From positions 186,001 through 250,000 of the forward strand of contig JAFDWU010000002.1 in assembly GCA_018268315.1 (NCBI GenBank): a stretch of 64,000 nucleotides of DNA. The letters run 5' to 3'. The position numbers were made by a program, and so were the translations under genes. This document shows, in pieces, positions 41,250-49,649 of this stretch. The notes under the pieces were generated by a model, which saw only the letters and a program-made list of their open reading frames with translations, made no database searches and was not told the DNA's origin. This DNA is from Armatimonadota bacterium. GTDB taxonomy: Bacteria > Armatimonadota > Fimbriimonadia > Fimbriimonadales > Fimbriimonadaceae. Position 1 is the first letter of the stretch; the number at the start of each line of letters is the position of its first letter.

Positions 41250-42019
41250 TGGCAACCTTCGCATTCTTCGATGCCTTGAGAGAAAGCTTGAAGCCACGGC
41301 GCTTCCTGATTTGGCTCCTGCTCTGTGTTGGCTGCTTTGGCTTGGGCTTACAATGGGAGGCCATCATTGGCGGCACTGCCGATGAACGGTACGGCCAGCT
41401 CTCTTCGATGATCGTCTTCCGGATGCTGGCGCTTGCCGCGGCAATTCTTTCAACAAACATCATCAGCCAGGAGATTGAGCAAAAGACGGTCGTCTATTTG
41501 CTCACGCGGCCAATTCCCCGCTGGCAACTCCTGCTGGCGCGGCTTGGGGCGAGCGTCATCGTCACCTTCATCATCGGGCTGCTCGGCGCGCTGGGACTCG
41601 CTTTGGGGGTCTATCACACTCTGCCGCTTGGCGAGGCGCTGTTCCTTCGCGATATTCCCGCACTCGGCTTCGCATCGCTTGCCTACTGTTCGCTGTTCCT
41701 ACTCATCAGCTTGATGTTCAATCGCGCAATGCTTGTGTGCCTCATCTATGCCTTCGGCGTGGAAATGATCGCACCGAGTTTGCAAGGGGATCTTTACAAG
41801 ATATCTCTGTTCAGCTACGCTCAGGGCATCGCGCAGCACCCAGTGATGAAGGGCGCCGGCGAAAAGGGCCTCACCTTGATCAGCGGCCAACTCGCTGATC
41901 ACCCGATGGAAACCGCCACCGCAATCATAAGCTTAGTTGTAGTCTCGCTTGCCTGCAGCGCGCTTTCGGTTTGGTGGTTTGGGCACTTCGAATACGTTCC
42001 TCGCGAAGACGCTGAGTAG
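41249..42019 (+). CDS. ABC-2 type transporter permease, second of two
   Basis: A 256-residue permease with six membrane segments (about 18-33, 54-75, 100-125, 130-160, 167-180 and 220-240). It has the DSL-type start (ALRESLKPRRFLIWLLLC) and the coupling-helix region ISQEIEQKTVVYLLTRPIPRW, a hallmark of the NosY/GldF-like ABC-2 permeases. The ATG overlaps the stop of the ATPase by 1 nt (TAATG). It is shorter than the first permease and lacks that protein's long loop, so the two halves of this operon are not equal in design. Confidence 0.86.
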   Translation: MATFAFFDALRESLKPRRFLIWLLLCVGCFGLGLQWEAIIGGTADERYGQLSSMIVFRMLALAAAILSTNIISQEIEQKTVVYLLTRPIPRWQLLLARLGASVIVTFIIGLLGALGLALGVYHTLPLGEALFLRDIPALGFASLAYCSLFLLISLMFNRAMLVCLIYAFGVEMIAPSLQGDLYKISLFSYAQGIAQHPVMKGAGEKGLTLISGQLADHPMETATAIISLVVVSLACSALSVWWFGHFEYVPREDAE

Positions 42020-42086
42020 GACCCTGCAAAAACACCGGGATTTGCCAAGAATCTAGGTTGTCCACCCGCCTGGACGACCGAAAAGC

Positions 42087-42341
42087 ATGGTGACCGAAAA
42101 CAAGCAGACGATTTCCATCAGCGCCGCGAGCCAAATCACGGGCGTTGAGATTCACACTCTCCGGTACTGGGAAAAGGAATTTGAACCCTTTCTGTATCCG
42201 GAAAGAACGGATGGCGGCCAGCGCCGATACCGGCCGGAAGACGTCCGCGCGGTGCTCATGATCAAGCGGCTCCTGCGCGACGAGATGTTCAGCATTGCAG
42301 GCGCCAAGCGGCGGCTGGAAGCCCTGCAAGAAGCGGCATAA
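42087..42341 (+). CDS. Short MerR-family regulator
   Basis: An 84-residue protein that is just a MerR winged helix: ISAASQITGVEIHTLRYWEKEF (residues 11-32) as the helix-turn-helix, then ERTDGGQRRYRPEDVRAV as the wing and a short helix. It has no dimerisation coiled coil or effector domain, so it may bind DNA as a small homodimer, sense nothing, or depend on a partner. It is followed after 2 nt by the glycosyltransferase-TPR gene and is the probable regulator or operon mate of it. Such minimal MerR proteins also occur beside DNA-translocation or envelope genes. Confidence 0.86.
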   Translation: MVTENKQTISISAASQITGVEIHTLRYWEKEFEPFLYPERTDGGQRRYRPEDVRAVLMIKRLLRDEMFSIAGAKRRLEALQEAA

Positions 42342-42343
42342 GC

Positions 42344-44428
42344 ATGAAAACAACCATGGCAGCGGGCAAGAAGACCGAAAAGGAACTCCGCGCGCTTCTC
42401 GCACAATTTCGCTACAACGAGGCGCTTAAGCTCCTAGATTCTCTGTCGGCAGCGGATAAGAAGACCCCGTTCCACCAGGCAGCGTTTGGCCTTTGCTACC
42501 TTCACCTCCAGCGAGAGCCGCAGGCTCTCCCCTTCCTTGCCGAAAGCTGGGGCAAGTGCCCGGAAAGTAAAGAACTTGGCCAGAAACTGGTCAACCATTT
42601 CTATTGCCGCACTCTGCTTGCCGAAAAGCTCGGCGCAAAGAGTGATGAAGGCAGAGAGCTTCTTGCCAAAGCGCAAGCGATCACAGATTTAAAGCCCGGA
42701 AAAGTGGGCATAACCCTCAGTGCAACGATGATCATGAAGAACGAGGCGAAGAACCTCGATCGCACGCTCACCGCACTGAAGAAAGTTTGCGATGAGATCG
42801 TCATCGTCGATACGGGATCAACGGATAACTCCGTCAAGATCGCCAGGAAATACGGCTGCAAGCTGGGCTACTACCAGTGGGACGGCAGCTTTGCCGCTCC
42901 GCGAAACCTCTCGCTGGACATGTGCACCAGCGATTGGGCGCTTGCCATCGACTGCGACGAGGTCGTAAGCGAAGAGTCGATTCCTTACATCTATGAGGGC
43001 CTGATGCGGCCCCAATTCATCGGATTTCACGTTCCCGTGATCAACTTCACGGACGACTCGCACACGGAAACCTACGTGCACACGCCGGTGCGAATTTTCC
43101 AACGAGTCCCGGAAGCGCGCATCACCGGCAAGGTTCACGAGCAGATCGCAGAATCGCTGACCAAGGTCGGCCTGCCCTTTGCCACCCTTGAACAGGCACG
43201 AATTCTGCACTACGGCTACACGCCGCAGGCGATGCAGGAAAAGAACAAGATGGAGCGCACCCTCAAGATGCTTGAGGCGGAGTTGCGCGAGAATCCGCGC
43301 AGCGGCTACCACTGGTTCAACCTTGCAAACGCCCATCTGGTGAATCACGACTACACCCAAGCCGAATTTGCCAGTCGCCAAGCGCTTAAGTTTGTGCGCG
43401 GCATCGAAGAGTCATGGGTTGGCACGCTTTATCACCTTGCGGTGGACGCGCTTTGCAACCTCGGTCGTCAGCCGGAAGCCTTGATGCTTTGCGATGAAGC
43501 GAAAGCGAACGGCTTTGGCGGGCTCATCAACGATTACTATCGCGCAGGCGCGTTGCATCAGCTTGGTCGGGACAAAGAAGCGCTCGTCGCCATCAACGAG
43601 AGCCTGAAAGGAACCTGGTCTCTTTCCGATTCGGGCGACTATACGATTTACACCTACAAGCGAAGGCTCATCAAGTCACAGGTTCTGATGAACTTGGGCA
43701 AAACCAAGGAAGCCCTTGTAGAGCTTGACGCCATCCTGAACGAATTCCCGAAAGTGGCCTTTGCCCAGCTTTCAAAGGGAATCGCTCTTGAGCGCCTCGG
43801 CGAATTCGACAAGGCGCTTGCCCACTATCGCAAGGCCGCTACGATTGTGCCCGAAGTTGAAGCGGACTGCCTCTGCGGCGAAAGTCGAATCCTGCTTCAC
43901 AACAACAAGCCGGGTGAGGCTGCCGCCAAATTTGAGAAAGCTTGGAAGCTTAGGCCGGAGTCGAGCGATGCGTGGGTTGCTTGGGTGACCAGCGCCGAAC
44001 GCGCCGGGGATACGGCATCAGTTTTGAAAGCGTACGAATCCTACGCAAACATCAACGATCCGAATGGCGACTTGCTTATCAACTGGGGCAGAACGCTGGC
44101 TCAAAATGGGCAACAGGAAAAGGCCCTTCACTGCTTCTCTGAGGCGCTGAAACGAGATCCAGAAAACCCGAACGCCTATTTCAACTGTGGCGATCTCCTG
44201 TATCAGATGGGTCATTTTGCTGACGCCGCGCATGTTTACGAAGCTGGGCTTAGGCACCAGCCCATGAACGCATCCGGCTGGTTTGTGCTGGGCAACAGCC
44301 TTGCCAAACTGGGAATCGTTGCCGGCGCAAAGATCGCCTATCAGCAGGCGCTGAACCTAGAGCCAAGCTACGAAGAGGCGCAAAATAACCTCGCCGCGCT
44401 TGAACAGCTCGACCACAAAGCGGCCTGA
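42344..44428 (+). CDS. Glycosyltransferase family 2 with TPR repeats
   Basis: A 694-residue cytosolic protein. After about 110 residues of helical repeats, a GT-A domain spans about 123-230: ATMIMKNEAKNLDRTL, IVIVDTGSTDNSVKIA (nucleotide-binding DTGSTD) and the DxD-like LAIDCDEVV. A GT2-type tail reaches residue 300. The remaining 390 residues are tandem TPRs (for example AFAQLSKGIALERLGEFDKA and NAYFNCGDLLYQMGHFADAA). This plan, GT2 plus TPR, is common in proteins that glycosylate surface or flagellar proteins. It has no membrane segment. Its close link to a MerR gene and its position next to a TolC exporter are suggestive only. Confidence 0.88.
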   Translation: MKTTMAAGKKTEKELRALLAQFRYNEALKLLDSLSAADKKTPFHQAAFGLCYLHLQREPQALPFLAESWGKCPESKELGQKLVNHFYCRTLLAEKLGAKSDEGRELLAKAQAITDLKPGKVGITLSATMIMKNEAKNLDRTLTALKKVCDEIVIVDTGSTDNSVKIARKYGCKLGYYQWDGSFAAPRNLSLDMCTSDWALAIDCDEVVSEESIPYIYEGLMRPQFIGFHVPVINFTDDSHTETYVHTPVRIFQRVPEARITGKVHEQIAESLTKVGLPFATLEQARILHYGYTPQAMQEKNKMERTLKMLEAELRENPRSGYHWFNLANAHLVNHDYTQAEFASRQALKFVRGIEESWVGTLYHLAVDALCNLGRQPEALMLCDEAKANGFGGLINDYYRAGALHQLGRDKEALVAINESLKGTWSLSDSGDYTIYTYKRRLIKSQVLMNLGKTKEALVELDAILNEFPKVAFAQLSKGIALERLGEFDKALAHYRKAATIVPEVEADCLCGESRILLHNNKPGEAAAKFEKAWKLRPESSDAWVAWVTSAERAGDTASVLKAYESYANINDPNGDLLINWGRTLAQNGQQEKALHCFSEALKRDPENPNAYFNCGDLLYQMGHFADAAHVYEAGLRHQPMNASGWFVLGNSLAKLGIVAGAKIAYQQALNLEPSYEEAQNNLAALEQLDHKAA

Positions 44429-44480
44429 GTCCTAGGACGGCGAATCCAATCCGTCATAACGGGTGTAAAGTAGGGTTTGC

Positions 44481-45770
44481 ATGCTAACGCCATTTGTTTT
44501 TGTGCTTTCTTGCTTAGCCCCGGCTTCTCAAGGCGACCACCTCTCTCTCGATCAAGCGCTCAAGCTGGGCAAAGACCGAAATGCAACCATTCAGTCCGCC
44601 CTCCACACCCTCGAAGCAGCGCGACAGCGAGTTACGCTGGCAAAAGCGGCATTCTTCCCTTCTGTCACGCTCGATGCGAGCTATCAAGACAGCAAGGTCA
44701 CGGACTACACGTTGGTGAAGCCCAACCGAACCACGCTGCTAAACAGCGGAACTTCGGCAAGCGCCAACGCCGCGTGGACCCTGCTGGATACCGGAGAAAG
44801 GATCACGAGACTCGAGCAGTTCCAAGCCTCCTACCGCTCGGAGGAGTTCAGCTCCCTTCAAACCTTGCGCGGAACCCTGGTCACGATTTACACGCAATAC
44901 CTTGACGCAGTCCGTTCACAAGAACTGGAAAAGGTCTCGCAAGCAGAGGTTGAACGGGCCAAGAAGGTGTATGAACAGGCGGTGGCTCAAGCCAAATATG
45001 GCGCAGCCGCGGAGAAAGACACGCTCCAGCCCCATGCCGACGAGTTGAACGCCGAAGTCAACCTGCTAAGTTCTCAGAACCAGTCTTTTCGAACAAAGGC
45101 GAACCTGAAAGCCACCATCGGTATGACGAGCGCAGACACGCTCCCTCTGCTCGATCCAATCCCCTCAACGGTGGATGTGGCAGGGGTCGGCACTGACAGC
45201 GAGGAGGTAGCGTACGGCCTTGCAAACCGGGCGGACCTTCAGTCTCAGCGGCAGCAGGTTGCCTCCCTTCATGCTAGCTATGAGCAGGCACGTATTGCTT
45301 CCGGCCTCACTTTCGCATTCGATGTAAACGCCTCAAGGCGCTACCTGGCGAACAACCAATACCAGCCGGTCGCCAGCCTCAACTTCTCCTATCCGCTCTT
45401 CGATGGCGGTGCGCTGCGGGCTGCTGCAAGAGCGGCAAAATCAACCGAGGAAGCCTCGGCGCTCTCGCTTAAGCAGTCTGAGCTGCAAGCGCAGTCAGAC
45501 ATCCTCGCGAACTTGAACGACTTGCGACTGTACGCGAAGACGGTCGATGCCGCGAAAGCCGCTCTCGATGCCGCCCAGGTGAACTTTGACAAGACGTTCC
45601 GAGCGCGCCAGCTTGGCGCGGCGGGAGTTGACGCGGTTACCCTTTCAACCGCTCAAGTAACACTGGTGACGGCCCAAACCAACCTGATCCAAGCTCAATA
45701 CAACTATGCGGTTGCTTACGCCAACTATCGACTACTGACGGGCCGCACGGTCCCGGGTGAGACTCAGTGA
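44481..45770 (+). CDS. TolC family outer-membrane efflux protein
   Basis: A 429-residue OMF protein: signal peptide (LTPFVFVLSCLAPASQGD), then two TolC-type repeats of long coiled-coil helices and strands. The repeats are seen as DQALKLGKDRNATIQSALHTL and ATLEAARQRVTLAKA in the first half and LQSQRQQVASLHASYEQARI in the second. Aligned signals such as FPSVTLDASY and PVASLNFSYPLFDGG mark barrel strands. It forms the outer duct of tripartite efflux or type I secretion. A TAAAGT box is 9 nt before the ATG. The ATPase gene follows with a 4-nt overlap, but there is no membrane-fusion protein or permease gene. Confidence 0.9.
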   Translation: MLTPFVFVLSCLAPASQGDHLSLDQALKLGKDRNATIQSALHTLEAARQRVTLAKAAFFPSVTLDASYQDSKVTDYTLVKPNRTTLLNSGTSASANAAWTLLDTGERITRLEQFQASYRSEEFSSLQTLRGTLVTIYTQYLDAVRSQELEKVSQAEVERAKKVYEQAVAQAKYGAAAEKDTLQPHADELNAEVNLLSSQNQSFRTKANLKATIGMTSADTLPLLDPIPSTVDVAGVGTDSEEVAYGLANRADLQSQRQQVASLHASYEQARIASGLTFAFDVNASRRYLANNQYQPVASLNFSYPLFDGGALRAAARAAKSTEEASALSLKQSELQAQSDILANLNDLRLYAKTVDAAKAALDAAQVNFDKTFRARQLGAAGVDAVTLSTAQVTLVTAQTNLIQAQYNYAVAYANYRLLTGRTVPGETQ

Positions 45771-46501
45771 AAGAGCTAATCGAGATGCACGGCATCACGA
45801 AAGACTACGAGATGGGCCAGAACGTCGTGCATGCTCTGCGGGACGTGAACCTCACCATCAAAGAAGGCGAGATGGTGGCGATTATGGGACCGTCCGGTTC
45901 AGGCAAATCCACGCTGATGAACATCATAGGCTGTCTCGATAGGCCGACCACTGGGCAGTATTACTTGGCGGAAGAGGAGGTCAGCCGACTTGGGGACAAC
46001 AAGCTTGCCGACATCCGCAACAAGCGGCTTGGCTTCGTATTCCAGACCTTCAACCTGCTTCCGCGCACATCTGCGCTCAAGAACGTGGAGTTACCGCTGA
46101 TGTACGGGGGCATGCGTGACCGCCCGCGACTGGCCCGCAAAGCTCTGGAGTCGGTTGGATTAGGCGACCGAGTCGACCACCGTCCGAACGAACTATCTGG
46201 CGGACAGCAGCAACGAGTCGCGATCGCGCGCGCGATAGTCAATGAACCGGCAATCATCCTCGCCGATGAACCGACCGGCGCTCTTGACACCCGCACCAGC
46301 GAAGAGATCATGGGGCTATTTCAAGAACTGAACCGAGCGGGGAAAACCGTGATCATCGTCACGCACGAGGACGAAGTCGCCCACCACTGCAAGCGCATCA
46401 TCCGATTTCGAGATGGCCGCATCGTCAACGACGAACTTGTTGCCGATCCGATTATCGCGAGCGTGAAGCCGGAAGCCGAAGTGCCCGCGTTTAAGCTCTA
46501 A
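45767..46501 (+). CDS. MacB/LolD-type ABC transporter ATPase
   Basis: A 244-residue ATPase with the LolD/MacB pattern: Walker [10 protein letters not shown], the short [21 protein letters not shown], signature [15 protein letters not shown] and Walker [13 protein letters not shown]. The start is GTG overlapping the tolC stop (GTGA). This family powers lipoprotein release or MacAB-type export and never works without an FtsX-like permease. None is encoded here, since the next gene converges on the other strand. The permease may be elsewhere or have been lost. Its stop interlocks with the kinase gene (CTAA). Confidence 0.9.
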   Translation: MKELIEMHGITKDYEMGQNVVHALRDVNLTIKEGEMVAIMGPSGSGKSTLMNIIGCLDRPTTGQYYLAEEEVSRLGDNKLADIRNKRLGFVFQTFNLLPRTSALKNVELPLMYGGMRDRPRLARKALESVGLGDRVDHRPNELSGGQQQRVAIARAIVNEPAIILADEPTGALDTRTSEEIMGLFQELNRAGKTVIIVTHEDEVAHHCKRIIRFRDGRIVNDELVADPIIASVKPEAEVPAFKL

Positions 46502-48285
46502 CCGCCGAGCACAATCAGATACTCCGACGCCACTTGCTTTCCGCGCGATCCTGCCGGGGCAATCGCCATCGCAGCATAAAGCTGTTTCCTGGCCTCGGTC
46601 TTGTCGCCAAGCTGTGCGAGCACCTTCGCAAGCTCAACAAGGCTTAGGCAGCTATTCTCGGCATATTGCCCGTTGCTCAAAGAGTCCTTTTCGATTGTGC
46701 TGGCTCGTTGCCAATAGTTTGCCGCGCGTTCAAGCACCTTCTTCCGCTCTCCCAAATCCGGCTCAACCTTTGCCCGCTGGTCGTAGAGCGAGGCAAGGCT
46801 CACACACGCCGAACTCCTATTCGGATCATGCTTGAGGGAATTCAAAAGATTGGATTCTTCGCCGGTTACATCGTTTAGTGAGTGAAGATCCGCCGCCTCT
46901 TCTTCATAAAGCTGCGCCAGCGTCGCATTTTCCCGTGCTATCTGATCAACGTCCTTCGTTTCGTTTAGCTGAGATTCGAGAAGCCGAATCTGCTGATCAC
47001 GAGGCATGTCCTGGGCGGAACTAGGCGCTTGCTGCGCAGGCGCTTTTGAATTTGGCGCCGTATAAGAGGAAGCATATTTCACAACCATGAAAAGGCTTCC
47101 AAAGACTGCTCCAACGGCAAACAGGCCAATAAGAACACGCCCAATCGTGTACCTCGCCTCAGGACTGAAAGCCATCTTCCGCGGAGGAGGCGGGTAGTAG
47201 ATTGGAACTTGCGTCTGGTTCGTTCCAAACCCGGTCACTTGGTTGTAGCCTTGCGGCTGGGGTGGTTGGTAGGGTACGCCCAGCGGCGCCTGGTAAGGCG
47301 TTCCCACCGAAGGAGTGTAGGGGGTGACGTTGGGCAGATATGGGTTTACCACCGGAGGCGGCGTCATCGGCGGCTGGCTGTACGCATTCGCCGGATACAG
47401 GCTTTGACCGTAGGTATAGGTTGTGTTGGAGGGCAGAATCGTAGGATCGCTGTCATACGGCATGACGGCAGGCTTCATGCCTTCGGTAATCGCCTTCGCC
47501 ATCGCCTCCGCACTGGGGTAGCGCATGCCCGGAGTCTTGTCGAGCGACTTTGCGATCACGTTCCACAGGCCAACTTCCACCTGCTGGGGCCGCTGCGGCT
47601 CCTTGTTCATGATCGCGTAGGTGATGGACACCACGCTATCGCCCGCAAATGGCTTTGAACCCGCCACCATCTCGTACAGCATCACGCCAACGCTGAAGAG
47701 ATCGCTTCTGGCGTCGATCTCCTTACCCACCACCTGCTCAGGAGACATGTAGCTTGGTGTTCCAAACACCTGCCCGTCCATCGTCAGGTTTGGCTCGAAA
47801 GTGAGCCGCGCAATTCCAAAATCCGTGATCTTGACTTTGCCGGTGGAAAGAATCTGGATGTTGTCCGGCTTGATGTCGCGGTGGATAACTCCCTTTTCGT
47901 GCGCGTAGCCGAGGCCAGCAAGCACTTCCTGGGTGATCTCAACCGAGCGATCAACCGGAAGGAAGCCCTTGGTATCGATTTCGTTGCGAAGGGTATGGCC
48001 GTCCAGATACTCCATCGCGATGTAGTACCGATCGCCTTCCTGCCCCACTTCGAACACCGTCATGATGTTCGGATGGGTGAGGCTGCCAACCGCGCGCGCC
48101 TCGCGCATGAATCGCTTGATTCTCTCTTCTTGCTGGACCGGACTTGATCCAGAAGGCATCGCCAACTCTTTGATGGCGACACGCCGGTTCATCGCCGGAT
48201 CGTATGCCTCGTAGACGATGTCGTTCGAGCGCGCGATCTCCCGGATGATCTGGTACTTGCCTAGAGTCTGGGGAGGCGTATTCAT
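46498..48285 (-). CDS. Transmembrane Ser/Thr protein kinase with altered glycine loop
   Basis: A 595-residue kinase. The Hanks-type catalytic domain (about 9-270) keeps Lys39 (VAIKEL), Glu62, the HRDIKPDN loop (Asp137, Asn142), DFG (155-157) and the SPEQ segment. The nucleotide loop reads REIARSNDIVYEA with no glycines, where most kinases have GxGxxG. A proline/tyrosine-rich linker (270-365) follows, then one membrane helix (near 375-400) and an outside domain of helical TPR-like repeats to the end. It probably senses the envelope and phosphorylates cytosolic targets, perhaps the vWA tail or FHA partners at 24-27 kb; that link is inference. Confidence 0.88.
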   Translation of the reverse strand: MNTPPQTLGKYQIIREIARSNDIVYEAYDPAMNRRVAIKELAMPSGSSPVQQEERIKRFMREARAVGSLTHPNIMTVFEVGQEGDRYYIAMEYLDGHTLRNEIDTKGFLPVDRSVEITQEVLAGLGYAHEKGVIHRDIKPDNIQILSTGKVKITDFGIARLTFEPNLTMDGQVFGTPSYMSPEQVVGKEIDARSDLFSVGVMLYEMVAGSKPFAGDSVVSITYAIMNKEPQRPQQVEVGLWNVIAKSLDKTPGMRYPSAEAMAKAITEGMKPAVMPYDSDPTILPSNTTYTYGQSLYPANAYSQPPMTPPPVVNPYLPNVTPYTPSVGTPYQAPLGVPYQPPQPQGYNQVTGFGTNQTQVPIYYPPPPRKMAFSPEARYTIGRVLIGLFAVGAVFGSLFMVVKYASSYTAPNSKAPAQQAPSSAQDMPRDQQIRLLESQLNETKDVDQIARENATLAQLYEEEAADLHSLNDVTGEESNLLNSLKHDPNRSSACVSLASLYDQRAKVEPDLGERKKVLERAANYWQRASTIEKDSLSNGQYAENSCLSLVELAKVLAQLGDKTEARKQLYAAMAIAPAGSRGKQVASEYLIVLGG

Positions 48286-48360
48286 TGGGGGCCGAAGAGA
48301 ATAACTTTCAAGACGCGCAAACCACCGCAGTCGTTTTAAACCCGCTTGCCGCGTCCCCTA

Positions 48361-48509
48361 TATTATTGGTTTAGGAGGGTCGATGAAAAGGTTGCGGCAT
48401 CGCTTAACCTAAAGAAATTGCCGGGTTATTCTTCGTCTCGCAGCAGCAACAGTACTACAGCCCCTCTGATGCGGTAGAAAGGGGGTTATCCGAAAGGGGA
48501 TTTTTCGTT
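48361..48509 (+). promoter_or_regulatory. Structured leader with a tiny upstream ORF
   Basis: A TATTAT box lies at 48361-48366. AGGAGG at 48373-48378 precedes a nine-codon ORF, ATG 48383 to TAA 48412, encoding MKRLRHRLT. A hairpin AGGTTGCG-GCAT-CGC(TT)AACCT spans 48389-48410, inside that ORF. Further stems are CCCCT/AGGGG (48461-48484) and ATCC/GGAT (48488-48501), the last enclosing the main gene's AAAGGGGA ribosome-binding site. The layout fits a leader-peptide attenuator or coupled control. No known riboswitch class was recognised. Confidence 0.45.
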
Positions 48510-49649
48510 ATGCGCTTTGCGCGATTTGTGGGAGTCTTGTTAGCGTGGGGGTCCAGCCTTCTGGCCGCATCGGCCTATGCCCGCGATGCCGTCGGCTTTA
48601 GCCGGGGCTACGGGCCACGTTCCCGCGTCCTCTATGCCCGCCCGACCGTCGAGTGGCAGGTTTGGGCTCAGGAAGGTTCTCACATCACGTCTTATCGCAT
48701 GCGCGTGAATGGCGCCGTCGTGCCCGCAAGGTACGACGAGCAAACCAAGACGATGCGCTACACGCCGCCTGCGCCCTTGTCCCCCGGCAGCTACGACGTT
48801 AAGTGCGACGTTGAGGTGGACGGCATCCTGCGCATGGATCGCCACTGGAGTTTCGACGTCCACTCAGACGCCGTTCCTGAATTACAGCAGCCGAGCGAGG
48901 CGCAACTAGCCTTAATGGCGGAAGTGAATCGGTATCGCCGAGACCTTGGGCTTCCGGATTTCAAGATTGATGCGCGCCTTGCCTCAGCCGGTGCAGGTCA
49001 CGTGAAATACCTCGTCCTGAACAACCGAAACGGGCACCAGGAACTTATTGGAGACCGAGGCTTCTTTGGCCAAATCCCTCAGGAGCGTCTAGAGGCCTAC
49101 GACTTCCTCGGCGATTCGTGGGAATGCGTGGCATATGGCGACGACTCAATGCATGATGCGGTTCGAAGCGTCTTTGACGCGCCCTATCACCGAATTCCCT
49201 TCATGCAGCCGGGCGAACTCATCGCGGGCGGGGATTTTGGCGGCAAGCGGGTGGCGCTTGAGTTTGAAATGGTCCACACGCGTCAGACCGTCGTGTCCCC
49301 TGCCGATGGCCAAACGGGAATTCCCTGCTCATGGCGCAATTCCGAGCATCCAAGTCCTTTGGTTGGGCGCGAAGTCTACGGCGCGGTGGGCTACCCAATC
49401 ATGCTTTGCCACTTCAACCCCAACGACAAGCCCATCAAGGAAGTCACGGCAACGCTGACCATGAACGGAGAGTCGATCCCCTGCTACTTGAACACCCCAG
49501 AAACCGACTCCAATCTCAAATTCGCGCTCATTCTGATCCCGGAAAAGCCGCTATCGCCGATGACGAAGTACACGGTGGACGTGCAAGCAAAGAACGACCT
49601 CGGTCAGCAGGTTCGGCGGCGGTGGAGTTTCACGACTGGACCCTCCTAA
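48510..49649 (+). CDS. Secreted CAP/SCP-domain protein
   Basis: A 379-residue exported protein with signal peptide (RFARFVGVLLAWGSSLLAASAYA). Residues 30-115 form an Ig-like, Big_5-type domain (SHITSYRMRVNGAVVPARYDE). A CAP/SCP domain spans about 125-260 (VNRYRRDLGLPDFKIDARLA, AGHVKYLVLNNRNGHQE, then DAVRSVFDAPYHRIPFM), with the expected His and Glu around a cavity. A second Big_5-like sandwich (280-379, ending RRWSFTTG) closes it. Secreted bacterial CAP proteins have no general activity; roles in envelope binding or proteolysis are suggested. AAAGGGGA is its ribosome-binding site, inside a leader hairpin. Confidence 0.87.
   Translation: MRFARFVGVLLAWGSSLLAASAYARDAVGFSRGYGPRSRVLYARPTVEWQVWAQEGSHITSYRMRVNGAVVPARYDEQTKTMRYTPPAPLSPGSYDVKCDVEVDGILRMDRHWSFDVHSDAVPELQQPSEAQLALMAEVNRYRRDLGLPDFKIDARLASAGAGHVKYLVLNNRNGHQELIGDRGFFGQIPQERLEAYDFLGDSWECVAYGDDSMHDAVRSVFDAPYHRIPFMQPGELIAGGDFGGKRVALEFEMVHTRQTVVSPADGQTGIPCSWRNSEHPSPLVGREVYGAVGYPIMLCHFNPNDKPIKEVTATLTMNGESIPCYLNTPETDSNLKFALILIPEKPLSPMTKYTVDVQAKNDLGQQVRRRWSFTTGPS

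Noticed and set aside
48361-48509. c-di-AMP (ydaO) or c-di-GMP riboswitch
   Set aside because: A few short matches (CGCTTAACC, GGTAG, TATCCGAA) occur, but the conserved cores and closing stem are missing. Only the leader ORF and hairpins are reported.
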